Shown: piece by piece, positions 12,202 to 20,533 of the stretch
Layout: each line of letters starts with the position of its first letter
Numbering within the stretch: position 1 is the stretch's first letter
IMG/VR virus record: IMGVR_UViG_3300047471_000635
Coordinates: 1 to 20,546 of that record
DNA from: a virus
Length of the DNA: 20,546 bases
Direction: 5' to 3' (one strand)
The notes under the pieces: model-generated
The model's input: the letters and a program-made list of their open reading frames with translations, nothing else
The model's database searches: none
What the model was told of the DNA's origin: nothing
Position numbers and translations under genes: made by a program

Positions 12202-13175
12202 CACAGTTTCCTGAAAAAGGTGCCAACAACACTGAGCGGCGTGTTGTTGTGCGTGCCGTTGCCGGCATTGTCTTTCATCGACGCAGTGACGCCAGAGAAA
12301 CGACTGTCAGTGGTTGCTGCTGTCGCGGTTCCGCCGGCGCCTCCGTTCCAGAGCCCCCCACCTGCGTTGACAATAAACCCAGCACTAAACGGGTTTACAA
12401 GATTATGAGAATGTTGCGCGTCGGCGAAAGCGAACGTCCACAGCCCGGTTGGCGCCTCGCCGACCAAGAGTTTATGCGCCGCCTCGCCGACCTTTGAACC
12501 GGCCGTCGTCGGATTGCCCTGCACGATCGGCGCGCTGGCAAGTCCCGCCGTATCGGCGTTGCCCATCGCGGTGTCGCCGACCGGCACGTAGCCGCGCTTG
12601 TCGGGCAACGTGATCTGCTTGCCTGCAGTAAAATCCGCGAGCCCGCTCGCGCCGCGCCCGCCAATCACCGGGCAGATCGTGTCAGCGTAGGTGTTCCACA
12701 GAAACACGAACAGCGCTTGCGTGTCGGCGTTTGCACGTTCGCCCGCGCCACTCACCGCGTTGCCGATCGTCCTGCCGTTGTCACGCACCCAACCAACGCG
12801 CGGGCCGGGCACGTCCAGCCAGATGACATCGCCAGCCTGGAAGATGGCCGCCGGATCCACGCCTGGGCCAGGACCGCCGCCGGTGCCGCTTGAGGGGCCG
12901 ACGACCAGCATGCTGGGATAGTCGAATTGCACCACACCGCCGCTGTCGGTCAGCCGCACATGCACCGAGCCATCCGCGAGGTAGAACATGGGCACCCGGC
13001 CGCTGTTGTCGCCGGCGAGCGGCCACGGGTTTTTGATCGTCAGGCCCTGGTCAAGAAAACTGTCTTGTGGTGTTGTGGTATTTGCGGCATAGATGTACAG
13101 CAAGCATCCCGCCAGCGGCTTGCCGAGAGCGCTGAACTGCTGACTGAGCGGGATGCCTGGGAGGGTGCCGGCCAT
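12201..13175 (-). CDS. Tail fibre with P22-like head-binding N-terminus and collar-type C-terminus
   Basis: A 324-residue fibre protein. The N-terminal 90 residues (FSALGKPLAGCLLYIYAANT, then NPWPLAGDNSGRVPMFYLAD and GVVQFDYPSML) resemble the head-binding domain of P22-type tailspikes, which docks on the tail machine. A Gly/Pro linker is at about 93-107. The C-terminal half has a phage tail-collar-like pattern: WLDVPGPRVGWVRDNGRTIG, then ITLPDKRGYVPVGDTAMG and the ending HNNTPLSVVGTFFRKL. The sequence suggests a short fibre or adaptor, with the 1149-residue spike gene as a second receptor-binding protein. ATG 13175 has only a weak ribosome site, and GTTTAAAC lies directly upstream at 13177-13184. 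Confidence 0.82.
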   Translation of the reverse strand: MAGTLPGIPLSQQFSALGKPLAGCLLYIYAANTTTPQDSFLDQGLTIKNPWPLAGDNSGRVPMFYLADGSVHVRLTDSGGVVQFDYPSMLVVGPSSGTGGGPGPGVDPAAIFQAGDVIWLDVPGPRVGWVRDNGRTIGNAVSGAGERANADTQALFVFLWNTYADTICPVIGGRGASGLADFTAGKQITLPDKRGYVPVGDTAMGNADTAGLASAPIVQGNPTTAGSKVGEAAHKLLVGEAPTGLWTFAFADAQHSHNLVNPFSAGFIVNAGGGLWNGGAGGTATAATTDSRFSGVTASMKDNAGNGTHNNTPLSVVGTFFRKL

Positions 13176-13186
13176 TGTTTAAACGC

Positions 13187-15517
13187 CTATTGTCCCACCT
13201 GATCGGAAAGCGTGTCGATCCCATGGTGCCCGCCCTCTTCGCCACCAAGCGAGCTCTCCAGAAGAGCGCCGGCGCCGGCGAGCACCTTGCGGGTACCGAT
13301 GTCGTGTGCGCCGACGCGAGCGGTGCCGGCAGTCGCCTGCCGCAGAGCATTCATCAGCACGGGCTTTCTGGTGACGATCTCAAGACCGCGTGCGAGCTCG
13401 CGCGGATCACGGGAGACAAGGAGCTCGCCAACGTGGCGAGCCACGCGATCGTCGACTATATGTGCGCCGTGACGGGCCGCCCCAACGAGGAGCGCGGCAG
13501 CGATGACATGCGACGGCTGGAAATCATGTTCCTTGATAGCTTCCAGGCTGCCGACCGCGCCCGCACCCGCAAGGCCGTGACCAGCGGTCATGCCGAGCTC
13601 CTTCAACTGACGCGCCGTGGTCGAATTTCCGAGGGCTTGGCGCGCCTTGTCGATCAGTGCCTCGGCCCGCAGAAGAGCCTCAAGCTGGTTCGCGCGCTGC
13701 GGACCCAACGCCATGTCGATCTTGCGCTTGGCGAGCGGGCTGTCGAGAAAGATGCTGTCGAGCACGTTCCCGCGGTTGCCGGCTTTCTCGATTTCGTCCG
13801 CGAGACGCGACGCAAATCCCCGCGCGAATAGCTCGCGCTCAGGATCCGACATTGTCGAGAGCAGCCGGCGGGCCTCACGCCAGTCGACGTTGCGCCTGAC
13901 AAAATCGGCGCCAGCCTCGTGCGCGTCGGCCGCTCCAAAAAACCTAGCCGCAACCCCTCGCGCATTGCCGAATTCCGGCACCGCCTTGTCGAGCTCGTCG
14001 AGCAGTTTTGCGTGCAGCCCCTTGAGCGTGCCTGCCTCCTCCTTGCGCCCGGCACGCTCGGCCGCGCTCGCCATGTCCTTTAATTCTCGCTGCGTGTAAT
14101 CCCAGAATTGCAGGTTGGGATAGGCCGGCAGGCCATTGGCGCCTTTTTGAAACACCACCTGACCGTCAGGCGTAACCTTGACCTTTGGATTGAACGCACC
14201 ATAACCGTCGAGGGCTGCCCGGTTGCGCCCGCGTTGGACTGCGCCCGCCATCGCTTGCGGCACGGCCTCGCTGCTCATGAGTTGCTCAAGGCCGGGCGTA
14301 TTGATCGGCCGATCGCCCCTCGCGTAGGCCCGATCATAGAGCGGCTTGTTTGCACGTCGCGCCGCCGCCGCCAGACGCTCTACGTCATCCCCCGCAGCCA
14401 TCCCTCCAGCAAGATCGCGGACATAGGGCGCGACCCGCTGCGACTGCTGACGATATCGCCTTTGCGTGAAATCCTCAGCAGCCTGCCGCGCCTCGGGCGA
14501 GACATTGGCGGCCGAGCGGAACAGCGCTCGCGTGCGCTCGCCACCGGTGTCGACAATCGCCCTCGGCGTGCCGGCGACGTTCGCCTCGGCAACCGCCGCC
14601 GGATCGAACCGGATCGAACGGCCCGTCTCCTCGGCCGCCGTGTGATCGGCACGGATTGTGTCAACAATCTTGCGCGCCGCCTCGGTCCTGGCGCTCTCGT
14701 CGCTCACCGCACCGCGGAACAGCGACCCAACACGTTTGGCAACCTTTGAAACAGTCTCGCCGGCGCCGGCGCCGGCGGCGCCAAACAGCGTTCCGGCGCC
14801 CGCCCCCTGCGCCGCGCCCGTAGCAATTCCTGCCGCGCCCTGGCCTTCGCTCACCGCCGAGCCGCCACCGTACAGCCCGCCGCCGACAGCGCCCGCGCCG
14901 ACCGAGCGCCCGACCCTTGCGAGCGTGGTCGCGCCCCTTGCAGCACTGAGCCCAGGGATCGGCACGGCGAGCGCGCCGGCAAGCTGGCCGCCGGCAAACG
15001 CATAAGGATGCTGCTCTTGAGCGAGTTGCTGATCCTGCAGCGCCCGTTCGCGGCCGCGGTTGTAAGCCTCGGTCACGGCCGGGTCGGGATGATTGGAAAA
15101 CTTGTCCGCGATCATGTGTCCCGCGCCGAGCAAAAACTTAGTCACCGCGTCGCTTGCCTCGCTTCCGCTCGGCGTGACCGGCCCGCCAGTCTCGGCGACG
15201 CCAGCTATTGCCGGCGCAAGCCCGAAACTCAGCCCCTCCGCGAGGCCGGCGCCGAGCGCCTCGCCGGTGCCGACCGTGCGGGTGCTTCCAGACTTTGCCT
15301 CTGGCGGCGTGTCGGGGAACGCCGCCCACGGGTCGCCTTTCGCCGCACTGGTCGCCGGCGCAGCGGGCGCGGCGGGCGCAGCGTCCGGAAACGCCGCCCA
15401 CGGGTCGCCGCCGGGCTGCTGTGCCTGCGTCGGCGGGCCGCTCCCCGCGGGGCCGATCCGGGTGATCTGGCGCCCCGTCGCTGGATCGGTTGTATATGTG
15501 GCGACCCAGTCGTTCAT
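13187..15517 (-). CDS. Large internal virion / DNA ejection protein
   Basis: A 776-residue protein, probably packaged in the head and injected with DNA, as P22 gp16 is. The N-terminus carries two copies of GDPWAAFPD (38-45 and 62-69), a type of motif seen at the start of phage ejection proteins. Residues 85-110 and especially 174-254 are rich in Gly, Ala and small residues with repeated G-x-x-x-G spacing (e.g. VGAGAVGGGLYGGGSAV), fitting membrane insertion. The remaining 500 residues are helical (DFTQRRYRQQSQRVAPYVRD, then ARRANKPLYDRAYARG). There is no visible transglycosylase motif. ATG 15517 overlaps the stop of the upstream ejection gene. Function is inferred from size, composition and order. 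Confidence 0.78.
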   Translation of the reverse strand: MNDWVATYTTDPATGRQITRIGPAGSGPPTQAQQPGGDPWAAFPDAAPAAPAAPATSAAKGDPWAAFPDTPPEAKSGSTRTVGTGEALGAGLAEGLSFGLAPAIAGVAETGGPVTPSGSEASDAVTKFLLGAGHMIADKFSNHPDPAVTEAYNRGRERALQDQQLAQEQHPYAFAGGQLAGALAVPIPGLSAARGATTLARVGRSVGAGAVGGGLYGGGSAVSEGQGAAGIATGAAQGAGAGTLFGAAGAGAGETVSKVAKRVGSLFRGAVSDESARTEAARKIVDTIRADHTAAEETGRSIRFDPAAVAEANVAGTPRAIVDTGGERTRALFRSAANVSPEARQAAEDFTQRRYRQQSQRVAPYVRDLAGGMAAGDDVERLAAAARRANKPLYDRAYARGDRPINTPGLEQLMSSEAVPQAMAGAVQRGRNRAALDGYGAFNPKVKVTPDGQVVFQKGANGLPAYPNLQFWDYTQRELKDMASAAERAGRKEEAGTLKGLHAKLLDELDKAVPEFGNARGVAARFFGAADAHEAGADFVRRNVDWREARRLLSTMSDPERELFARGFASRLADEIEKAGNRGNVLDSIFLDSPLAKRKIDMALGPQRANQLEALLRAEALIDKARQALGNSTTARQLKELGMTAGHGLAGAGAVGSLEAIKEHDFQPSHVIAAALLVGAARHGAHIVDDRVARHVGELLVSRDPRELARGLEIVTRKPVLMNALRQATAGTARVGAHDIGTRKVLAGAGALLESSLGGEEGGHHGIDTLSDQVGQ

Positions 15518-17007
15518 GGCACGTATTTGATCCCGAATGTGCCGTCAGGTTTTTGAAACTTGAACGGCGAGCCCTTCGGCAAGCCCGACGCTTGAACTTG
15601 TGCGGGGCTCGTAAATTCCGGCGGCGCCACGAGGCGAATGTCTTTCATCTCCGCCGCGCTGAACATTGGATGCTCGCGATTGTATTTCGCGAGGATCGGG
15701 TTAAAGCCGTTGTCGAGGCGGCCGCCGTTGTATTTGTCGGCGAGATCTTGCACCTCCTGAATGTGCTGACCGGTCCTGTATCCGAGCTCGGTCAGGTAGC
15801 GCAGCGCCGCCGGGCTGTTGTCGGATTTCTGCGCTGCATCTTCCATCAGCTTGATCTGCGACTGGAAGATGCGACCGCCGCCCTGGCCCATAGCGCCAGC
15901 TTCCGATTTCAACTGGTTGACCTGATTGAGGATGTTCTGCGCCAGCACCTTCTTGATCGCCTCCTGCGGGAGCGCGACGTTTGGATCACCGCCGAGCGCG
16001 ACGAGTGCACGCTTATAGGCGAGATTTAGCTGACTCCCCGTGCCTGAATAGAAATTGGGATCCTTGAAAATCGAGCTCATCGCATCGAGATGCGGGCGCA
16101 TTTCATCGTAGGCGCGTGCTGCCCCCTGGATGCCGTTGTAGAGCGCGCCGCCGCGCTTTGCCTCTTCGCCGCGATAGGTTTTTTCAGTTTCAAGACCCGC
16201 AGCCGCGAGCGTCTCGTCGATCTTTTTTGCCCTTTCATCATATTGCGCCGCGCGATCAAGCATTGGCTTGGTGTCATACTTCACCTTCATTGCCGCGCTT
16301 TTCTGGTCAATCTCCTGCGCTTGCTGCCGCAAGTTGTTGGCCTCCGTGTTGAGGTAGTCACGAAACCAGACCGCACCCTTGCTTTTGAACGGCCCTGGCA
16401 CCAGTGCATCCGCGGCCGTGGATACGCTCTGTTGCGGTCCCGCTTGTGGCCCGACAGAGGCCGGCGCCGCTTGCGCCTGCGGCCCTGCAGGGCCCGGCGG
16501 GACCACCTGTCCGGTCCTGTTCACATTGTTGACCGCCTGCACGGTCGACATGTTGGGCGGGATATTCTGCGCCGGCCCAACCGTCGCATCAGCAATCGGG
16601 CCGATCCCGGCCTGCGTCGGGCCCTGCGGCTCTTGCTGCACAGGCGCGTCGGGCTGCGGCGACATGGGACGTTGCGCAGCCGGCTGCGCCGGTTGATCCG
16701 GCGTGCCTATTCCATAGGGGCTCTCCGGTTTTGGCACAGGCCGCATGCCATACTCAAGTTGCAGGAATTGCGTGCCGCCGGCATAGTCGCCAAGTTGAAA
16801 TAGCTTTTGGGCGGCCGCCTTATAGTCGGGCTGTCCAGAGGCGTCCTTCGGGAAACCTTCCTTGAATGCAGTCTGGATCGCCTGCTGGCGCTGCTGATTT
16901 TGGCCCTGGTAGTAAGCATTGCCGAGGTCGCCGAGCGCGGAGAAGTCCGCCTTCGGTACCACGAGGCTCGGCGGAGCCGGCAGCTGAGCATTGTCCCAGG
17001 CGGGCAT
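15514..17007 (-). CDS. Ejection/internal virion protein
   Basis: A 497-residue protein. The N-terminus has MPAWD, then KADFSALGDLGNAYYQGQNQ and a following ASGQPDYKAAAQKLFQLGDY. Residues 110-210 are low complexity, rich in Pro, Gln and Ala. The C-terminal 280 residues are helical (LNTEANNLRQQAQEIDQKSA, then MLDRAAQYDERAKKIDETLA). The last part ends ASGLPKGSPFKFQKPDGTF. Its N-terminal blocks recur in the 126-residue gene just upstream. It follows the order and size of P22 gp20-like ejection proteins. No catalytic motif is visible. Confidence 0.75.
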   Translation of the reverse strand: MPAWDNAQLPAPPSLVVPKADFSALGDLGNAYYQGQNQQRQQAIQTAFKEGFPKDASGQPDYKAAAQKLFQLGDYAGGTQFLQLEYGMRPVPKPESPYGIGTPDQPAQPAAQRPMSPQPDAPVQQEPQGPTQAGIGPIADATVGPAQNIPPNMSTVQAVNNVNRTGQVVPPGPAGPQAQAAPASVGPQAGPQQSVSTAADALVPGPFKSKGAVWFRDYLNTEANNLRQQAQEIDQKSAAMKVKYDTKPMLDRAAQYDERAKKIDETLAAAGLETEKTYRGEEAKRGGALYNGIQGAARAYDEMRPHLDAMSSIFKDPNFYSGTGSQLNLAYKRALVALGGDPNVALPQEAIKKVLAQNILNQVNQLKSEAGAMGQGGGRIFQSQIKLMEDAAQKSDNSPAALRYLTELGYRTGQHIQEVQDLADKYNGGRLDNGFNPILAKYNREHPMFSAAEMKDIRLVAPPEFTSPAQVQASGLPKGSPFKFQKPDGTFGIKYVP

Positions 17008-17020
17008 TAGTGCTCTCGCT

Positions 17021-17401
17021 TTATGTCGGGTTTCCGATGCCGCTGGGCATCAAGAAATTGCCGACCGTATTGCCAAACGCAGTGAGCCCGGAGGCTAATC
17101 CGGGAAAGTTTCCGCCCTGCAGAAAACCACCTGCCGGCGCCGCATAGTTTGGTTGTCCGGTCGCTGAATTGACTGGTATGGCACCCTGCGGCGCGAGGAC
17201 CGGGCCGTTTGGTCCCACCTGCCCCTGCTGCGGTTGGCCCTGCTGCATCCGCTGCTGCTGTTGCAGAAACAGTTGTCGTTGCAGTTCCTGCCGCTGCCTT
17301 TCGTCCTGCCGCTTGCGGTAATCATCGCCGATCGCGCCCAGCGCCGAGAAATCTGCCGCCGGCATGGCGATGTTCGTTGGGCTTTGATCCCATGAAGCCA
17401 T
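17021..17401 (-). CDS. Short paralogue of the ejection protein N-terminus
   Basis: A 126-residue protein starting at ATG 17401, with AAGGGGAT about eight bases upstream. It shares two blocks with the next gene: ADFSALG followed by GxxY and a Gln/Arg-rich helix, and ATGQPNYAA (ASGQPDYKA in the partner). Both proteins also begin M-x-x-W-D. After a Gln-rich stretch (RQLFLQQQQRMQQGQPQQGQ) the chain ends in a Gly/Phe segment (GGFLQGGNFPGLASGL). It has none of the partner's helical C-terminal 280 residues. Probable origin is duplication plus truncation, or a small virion protein using the same targeting motif. Virion localisation is inferred. Confidence 0.72.
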   Translation of the reverse strand: MASWDQSPTNIAMPAADFSALGAIGDDYRKRQDERQRQELQRQLFLQQQQRMQQGQPQQGQVGPNGPVLAPQGAIPVNSATGQPNYAAPAGGFLQGGNFPGLASGLTAFGNTVGNFLMPSGIGNPT

Positions 17402-17416
17402 TGGCGCTTATCCCCT

Positions 17417-18067
17417 TTAGACGAAGGCCGCCGCCGCCTTGGCGGCGTTGAGCCCGAAATTCCACATATTCTGTGACGCCTGTTGCGGCGCCAGAGCGGC
17501 TGCCGCCTGCGCGTTGCCGATGCCGACATTGGTGCCGTAGGCCATGCTGGCCTGGGTGCCATAGTTCTGCGCCGTGTTGCCTGCCATTGCGTTGTAGCCC
17601 GCCTGCGCGCCGCCCGCGTTGGCGGTCGAGGCGCCGATAAAGGGTTGCAGGTTGCCGACGTATTGCTGCCAGTTTTGATTGGCGAGGTTATGCGCGAGCG
17701 TAGTAATCCCCGCCGCCGTGTTGCCCGAGCCGAGCGAGCCGGTCGCGGCCGCGTTGCGCATGTAATTCTGGGTTGCCTGATCGACCCCATACTGGTAGCC
17801 GGGACTGCCCTGGAAATTTGCCACGGCGTTCGCGTTGCCTTGTGGTCCGTTGACGCCGGTCGCGTTGGCATAGGCGGTCTGGCCCGCCTGCGTTGTCCCA
17901 AGATTTTGCAGGAACGGCGTGACGCCCTGGGTATACTGCCCGGTCGATGTGTCGAGCCCGGTCTTGAGCAGATCCTGGCCCTGCTGTTGCCCCCTTTGCA
18001 GCGCGGCCTGTTGAGCAGCGGCCGCCTGCTCCTGCGGTGCGGATGAGAAAATGTCGAACAGGCCCAT
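17417..18067 (-). CDS. Ejection/internal virion protein, glycine/alanine-rich
   Basis: A 216-residue protein rich in Ala, Gln, Asn and Gly, beginning MGLFDIFSSAPQEQAAAAQQ. The middle has repeated Asn/Gly/Gln segments (GNTAAGITTLAHNLANQNWQ) and the end is an amphipathic helix (WNFGLNAAKAAAAFV). Composition fits the short internal ejection proteins (P22 gp7-like) or a minor virion protein. It starts directly after the previous stop (TAAATG). No signal peptide; the amphipathic ends could bind membrane. Family membership is inferred from place and composition. Confidence 0.7.
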   Translation of the reverse strand: MGLFDIFSSAPQEQAAAAQQAALQRGQQQGQDLLKTGLDTSTGQYTQGVTPFLQNLGTTQAGQTAYANATGVNGPQGNANAVANFQGSPGYQYGVDQATQNYMRNAAATGSLGSGNTAAGITTLAHNLANQNWQQYVGNLQPFIGASTANAGGAQAGYNAMAGNTAQNYGTQASMAYGTNVGIGNAQAAAALAPQQASQNMWNFGLNAAKAAAAFV

Positions 18068-18322
18068 TTAGATCACCCTGATCTGCACGGCATTGCCGCT
18101 TCGATAGAGGCCGCCGATCGGCACGCCGGCCGTCGCCGCGGCGGCGTCGTTCGCCGCATTGACGAGGCCGCCGACGTTCCCGGTCGCCATCGACCGCGCG
18201 ACCCGATCGATCGACTGCAACCATTCCATCCACGGCGTTGGCACCGCCGCGATGCCGCCGTCGACCGTGACGAGCGGAACGTGCGGCTGTTGCGGCAGCG
18301 GCTTGGGTTGCTGCAGGGCCAT
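18068..18322 (-). CDS. Small virion-associated protein
   Basis: An 84-residue protein. ATG 18322 is chosen because GAGGG lies about eight bases upstream and the start overlaps the stop of the gp10-like gene by one base (TAATG). The N-terminus is Pro/Gln-rich, the centre has TPWMEWLQSIDRVARSM, and the C-terminal ending AAAATAGVPIGGLYRSGNAV resembles a pattern I have seen at the end of many small phage proteins (AAGVPxGGLYRxGxxVQIRV). It sits where P22-like phages carry tail-needle or adaptor genes, but it is too short to be a gp26 homologue. Function unknown. Confidence 0.7.
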   Translation of the reverse strand: MALQQPKPLPQQPHVPLVTVDGGIAAVPTPWMEWLQSIDRVARSMATGNVGGLVNAANDAAAATAGVPIGGLYRSGNAVQIRVI

Positions 18323-19761
18323 TACGGTGCCCTCACAGTGGTTGATTGCGTGCCGCCCAGGTGGCCGATGTAGACCGGGTCGGCGATGTCGAGCCGCCAG
18401 CGCCGGCCGTGACGACCGGACATGCCGAGCGAGGTTGCGTAACAGGCGTGCCGGCCGTCGGCCTGCTTGCCCAACTTGCGCATGATCGGCACGCTCCACT
18501 TGGTGCCGCCGTCGTCCGACCATGAGATTTCGATCGTCGGATCGACCTGGATCGGGTCGATGCCGGTAGCGATGCCGACGCCCGGCTGAAACTCAAAATC
18601 CGCCCGCGCCACCCTGGTGCGCACCGGGAAATCCGCCACCGGCCCGCTTTCGATCCGGCACACCTGTTGCACGCCGTATTCGGTGAAGGTGGCGCCGTCG
18701 ATCGCGCCCAGCTTGCCCGACTGGGTGTCGCCAAGGATCCACTTATTGAACGCAAGGGTGCCGCCAATGCCGCGCCAGCGGGTGAACTGACCGGTGAGCA
18801 GGCTGGCGCGCTCGTTCCACTTCTGCGCGCCGAGGCCAAACTCCCAGGTGAAACTTGGCCCCGAGATTGTCCAGAACGACTTGCCCTCGTGGGTGTAGCA
18901 GCCGGCCTCCAGTTGTGTCGGATCTACCTTCGCCTGCGCTTGAATGAGGCGATCGAGATCAGGAGGCGACACCTTGTCGGGTTGGAGGCCGGTCCCGAGC
19001 CGGTAGACCCCGCAATCATCACCGACCCAGAGCAGATTGCCGAAACCCTCCTCCCAGCCGGCGAGCGCGGTGGGAGCGATCAGGCCGCGATCGAGCACGG
19101 CGAGGCGCGAATAGGGGAAGCCTGGAGGCGGGTTTGCGGTGTCCGACCACACCTCGCAGCCCGCCGTCGTAAAGATGAACAGCAGGCCCTTGTGCGCCAC
19201 CACGCGGATCAGCGCGTCCTGTGCCTTGCTCTCCGCGACCGTGAAGCACAAAGGGTCGACCGAGCTCGAGTTGATGCCGGTGGCAAACACCCGCCGATCG
19301 CCGATGCCGAAGAAGAAATACCCGTCCTGGAAGCACACCGAATTCGCAAACGGCAGATCGGCATCCGGCCATGCGATTGGCGCCGCGCCCGATGCGTCGG
19401 TCAGGAAAGCACCGTTCTCGGTGACGATCGCGACCTGACACGTCGGCACCAGATTGTTGCGCGCCATCTGCACCTTTTTCGTGCCGGCGAGCGCGCCAAC
19501 GTCGGCGTCGACCCCGTTTGCGTCGATCTTGCGCAGCCGGCCATTGAACGCCGCAAACAGGAAATTGTTGACCAGCAGGCTGCCGCGGTAGCCGGCCTGC
19601 GCGGTGGTCGCAAACGTCGCGAGGCCCGGCTGCCGATGGCGCACCGAGCGCCCATCAACGATCGGCTCAGCCGAGCAGTTGATCAGACGCCCGGCGCCCT
19701 CGACCGGATGACCGCCGGGGGCAGTAGTCAACGGAAACGGGATTTTCGGCGGCGCCGGCAT
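18322..19761 (-). CDS. P22 gp10-like tail hub / packaged DNA stabilisation protein
   Basis: A 479-residue protein. ATG 19761 (TGATG overlap with the previous stop) is preferred over TTG 19764. The opening PGGHPVEGAGRLINCSAEPI and QPGLATFATTAQAGYRGSLL, then repeated beta blades (NGRLRKIDANG, VGDDCGVYRLGTGL) and the ending SGRHGRRWRLDIADPVYIGH, resemble the P22 gp10 family. In P22 this hub plugs the portal after packaging and anchors the tail. Length is close to P22 gp10 (about 472). The partner gp4-like gene lies directly upstream, as in P22. Confidence 0.82.
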   Translation of the reverse strand: MPAPPKIPFPLTTAPGGHPVEGAGRLINCSAEPIVDGRSVRHRQPGLATFATTAQAGYRGSLLVNNFLFAAFNGRLRKIDANGVDADVGALAGTKKVQMARNNLVPTCQVAIVTENGAFLTDASGAAPIAWPDADLPFANSVCFQDGYFFFGIGDRRVFATGINSSSVDPLCFTVAESKAQDALIRVVAHKGLLFIFTTAGCEVWSDTANPPPGFPYSRLAVLDRGLIAPTALAGWEEGFGNLLWVGDDCGVYRLGTGLQPDKVSPPDLDRLIQAQAKVDPTQLEAGCYTHEGKSFWTISGPSFTWEFGLGAQKWNERASLLTGQFTRWRGIGGTLAFNKWILGDTQSGKLGAIDGATFTEYGVQQVCRIESGPVADFPVRTRVARADFEFQPGVGIATGIDPIQVDPTIEISWSDDGGTKWSVPIMRKLGKQADGRHACYATSLGMSGRHGRRWRLDIADPVYIGHLGGTQSTTVRAP

Positions 19762-20114
19762 CAATAATACTCCGTGCGCAACCGCTCATAGGTCGGTCGT
19801 CCGCGCACGATTTCGCGGATCTGGCTCTCGGCCTGCAGCACCTGGGCGTTGAGCTTGTCGAGCTCGTCCTGTTGGAGCCCAAAATTCTGCTTGTTGCTGT
19901 CGGCGAGCAGGATCGCGGTCTGAATGAAAATCTCATCCGGGACCGCGTCCGGGTTGGGGATGTAGACGAGCTCGCGGGCAGCAAGCGCCTTAAGCACCGT
20001 GTCCACGTCGTCGTCGATGATCTTGGCGGTGTCGGCGTCGACCGTCTGGCCGACCGCCGAGATACCGAGAACATCGAGCGCTTTCGAGACAAGGTCTGCC
20101 CGCGTGCGGCTCAT
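19761..20114 (-). CDS. P22 gp4-like tail accessory factor
   Basis: A 117-residue protein from ATG 20114, which overlaps the previous stop by one base (TGATG); TTG 20117 is an unlikely alternative. It is helical (MSRTRADLVSKALDVLGISA, then TAKIIDDDVDTVLKALAARE, then EIFIQTAILLADSNKQNFGL) and ends in an acidic-to-basic tail with RGRPTYERLRTEYY. The length and first-helix pattern match P22 gp4-like adaptor proteins, which bind the portal and recruit gp10. It is directly coupled to the gp10-like gene. Confidence 0.78.
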   Translation of the reverse strand: MSRTRADLVSKALDVLGISAVGQTVDADTAKIIDDDVDTVLKALAARELVYIPNPDAVPDEIFIQTAILLADSNKQNFGLQQDELDKLNAQVLQAESQIREIVRGRPTYERLRTEYY

Positions 20115-20482
20115 CAATCGTCCTCGATCATTTTGCGGTCATCGAGCGCGACCGGGTCGATGTCCTTGCCGGGCGGCGTGATCGGCTCGGCCGTCGGCCT
20201 GACCCGCTTCGCCCGCGGGTGGCCCTCGACCTCAAACCACGGGTTGGTTTTCGCCGACGCGATGATGTCCTTGCGGGTCACCCGCTTGGGCACGTTGGCC
20301 TCGAATGTCACGCCGGCTGCATCGCTTTCGCCGGCCCACACGGTGGTGACCGGATCGCCGGGATCGAGCGGCCGATAGGTCACCATGGTGCCTTTCGGCT
20401 TCTCGACCTCGACCTCGTGTTCGGGTTCGTCCTCATGCGTATTGCGTGGCCGCCCAGGCCTGCGCTTCTCGTGCTCGGTCAT
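20114..20482 (-). CDS. Small phage protein with AT-hook-like N-terminus
   Basis: A 122-residue protein from ATG 20482, with GAAGGG about eight bases upstream. The N-terminus has an AT-hook-like RRPGRPRN and an acidic His/Glu run. The middle (GDPVTTVWAGESDAAGVTFE, then RVTRKDIIASAKTNPWFEVE) resembles proteins located between coat and gp4 genes in several phages. The end is polar (GKDIDPVALDDRKMIEDD). Its ATG overlaps a TGA (ATGA) in another frame that is open to the right edge, so an upstream gene could end here. Function unknown. Confidence 0.7.
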   Translation of the reverse strand: MTEHEKRRPGRPRNTHEDEPEHEVEVEKPKGTMVTYRPLDPGDPVTTVWAGESDAAGVTFEANVPKRVTRKDIIASAKTNPWFEVEGHPRAKRVRPTAEPITPPGKDIDPVALDDRKMIEDD

Positions 20483-20505
20483 GCGGTTTCCCTTCCGTAG
20501 AGGGA

Positions 20506-20533
20506 CCGCGGGGCGCCGGGTGGAACCCCGCGG
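20506..20533. terminator. Strong hairpin upstream of the 122-residue gene
   Basis: CCGCGGGG (20506-20513) and CCCCGCGG (20526-20533) form an 8-bp perfect stem with a 12-nt loop, extendable on the minus strand by a G-U and a G-C pair. It lies where phages often have a partial terminator or attenuator after the coat gene. No U-tract follows it, so it may instead be an RNA-stabilising or processing hairpin, or part of an upstream coding frame that ends at 20479. Confidence 0.4.

Noticed and set aside
18667-19767. Plus-strand open frame of 366 codons
   Set aside because: Antisense shadow of the gp10-like gene; Arg/Ala-rich without a domain, against the direction of the coupled late operon.
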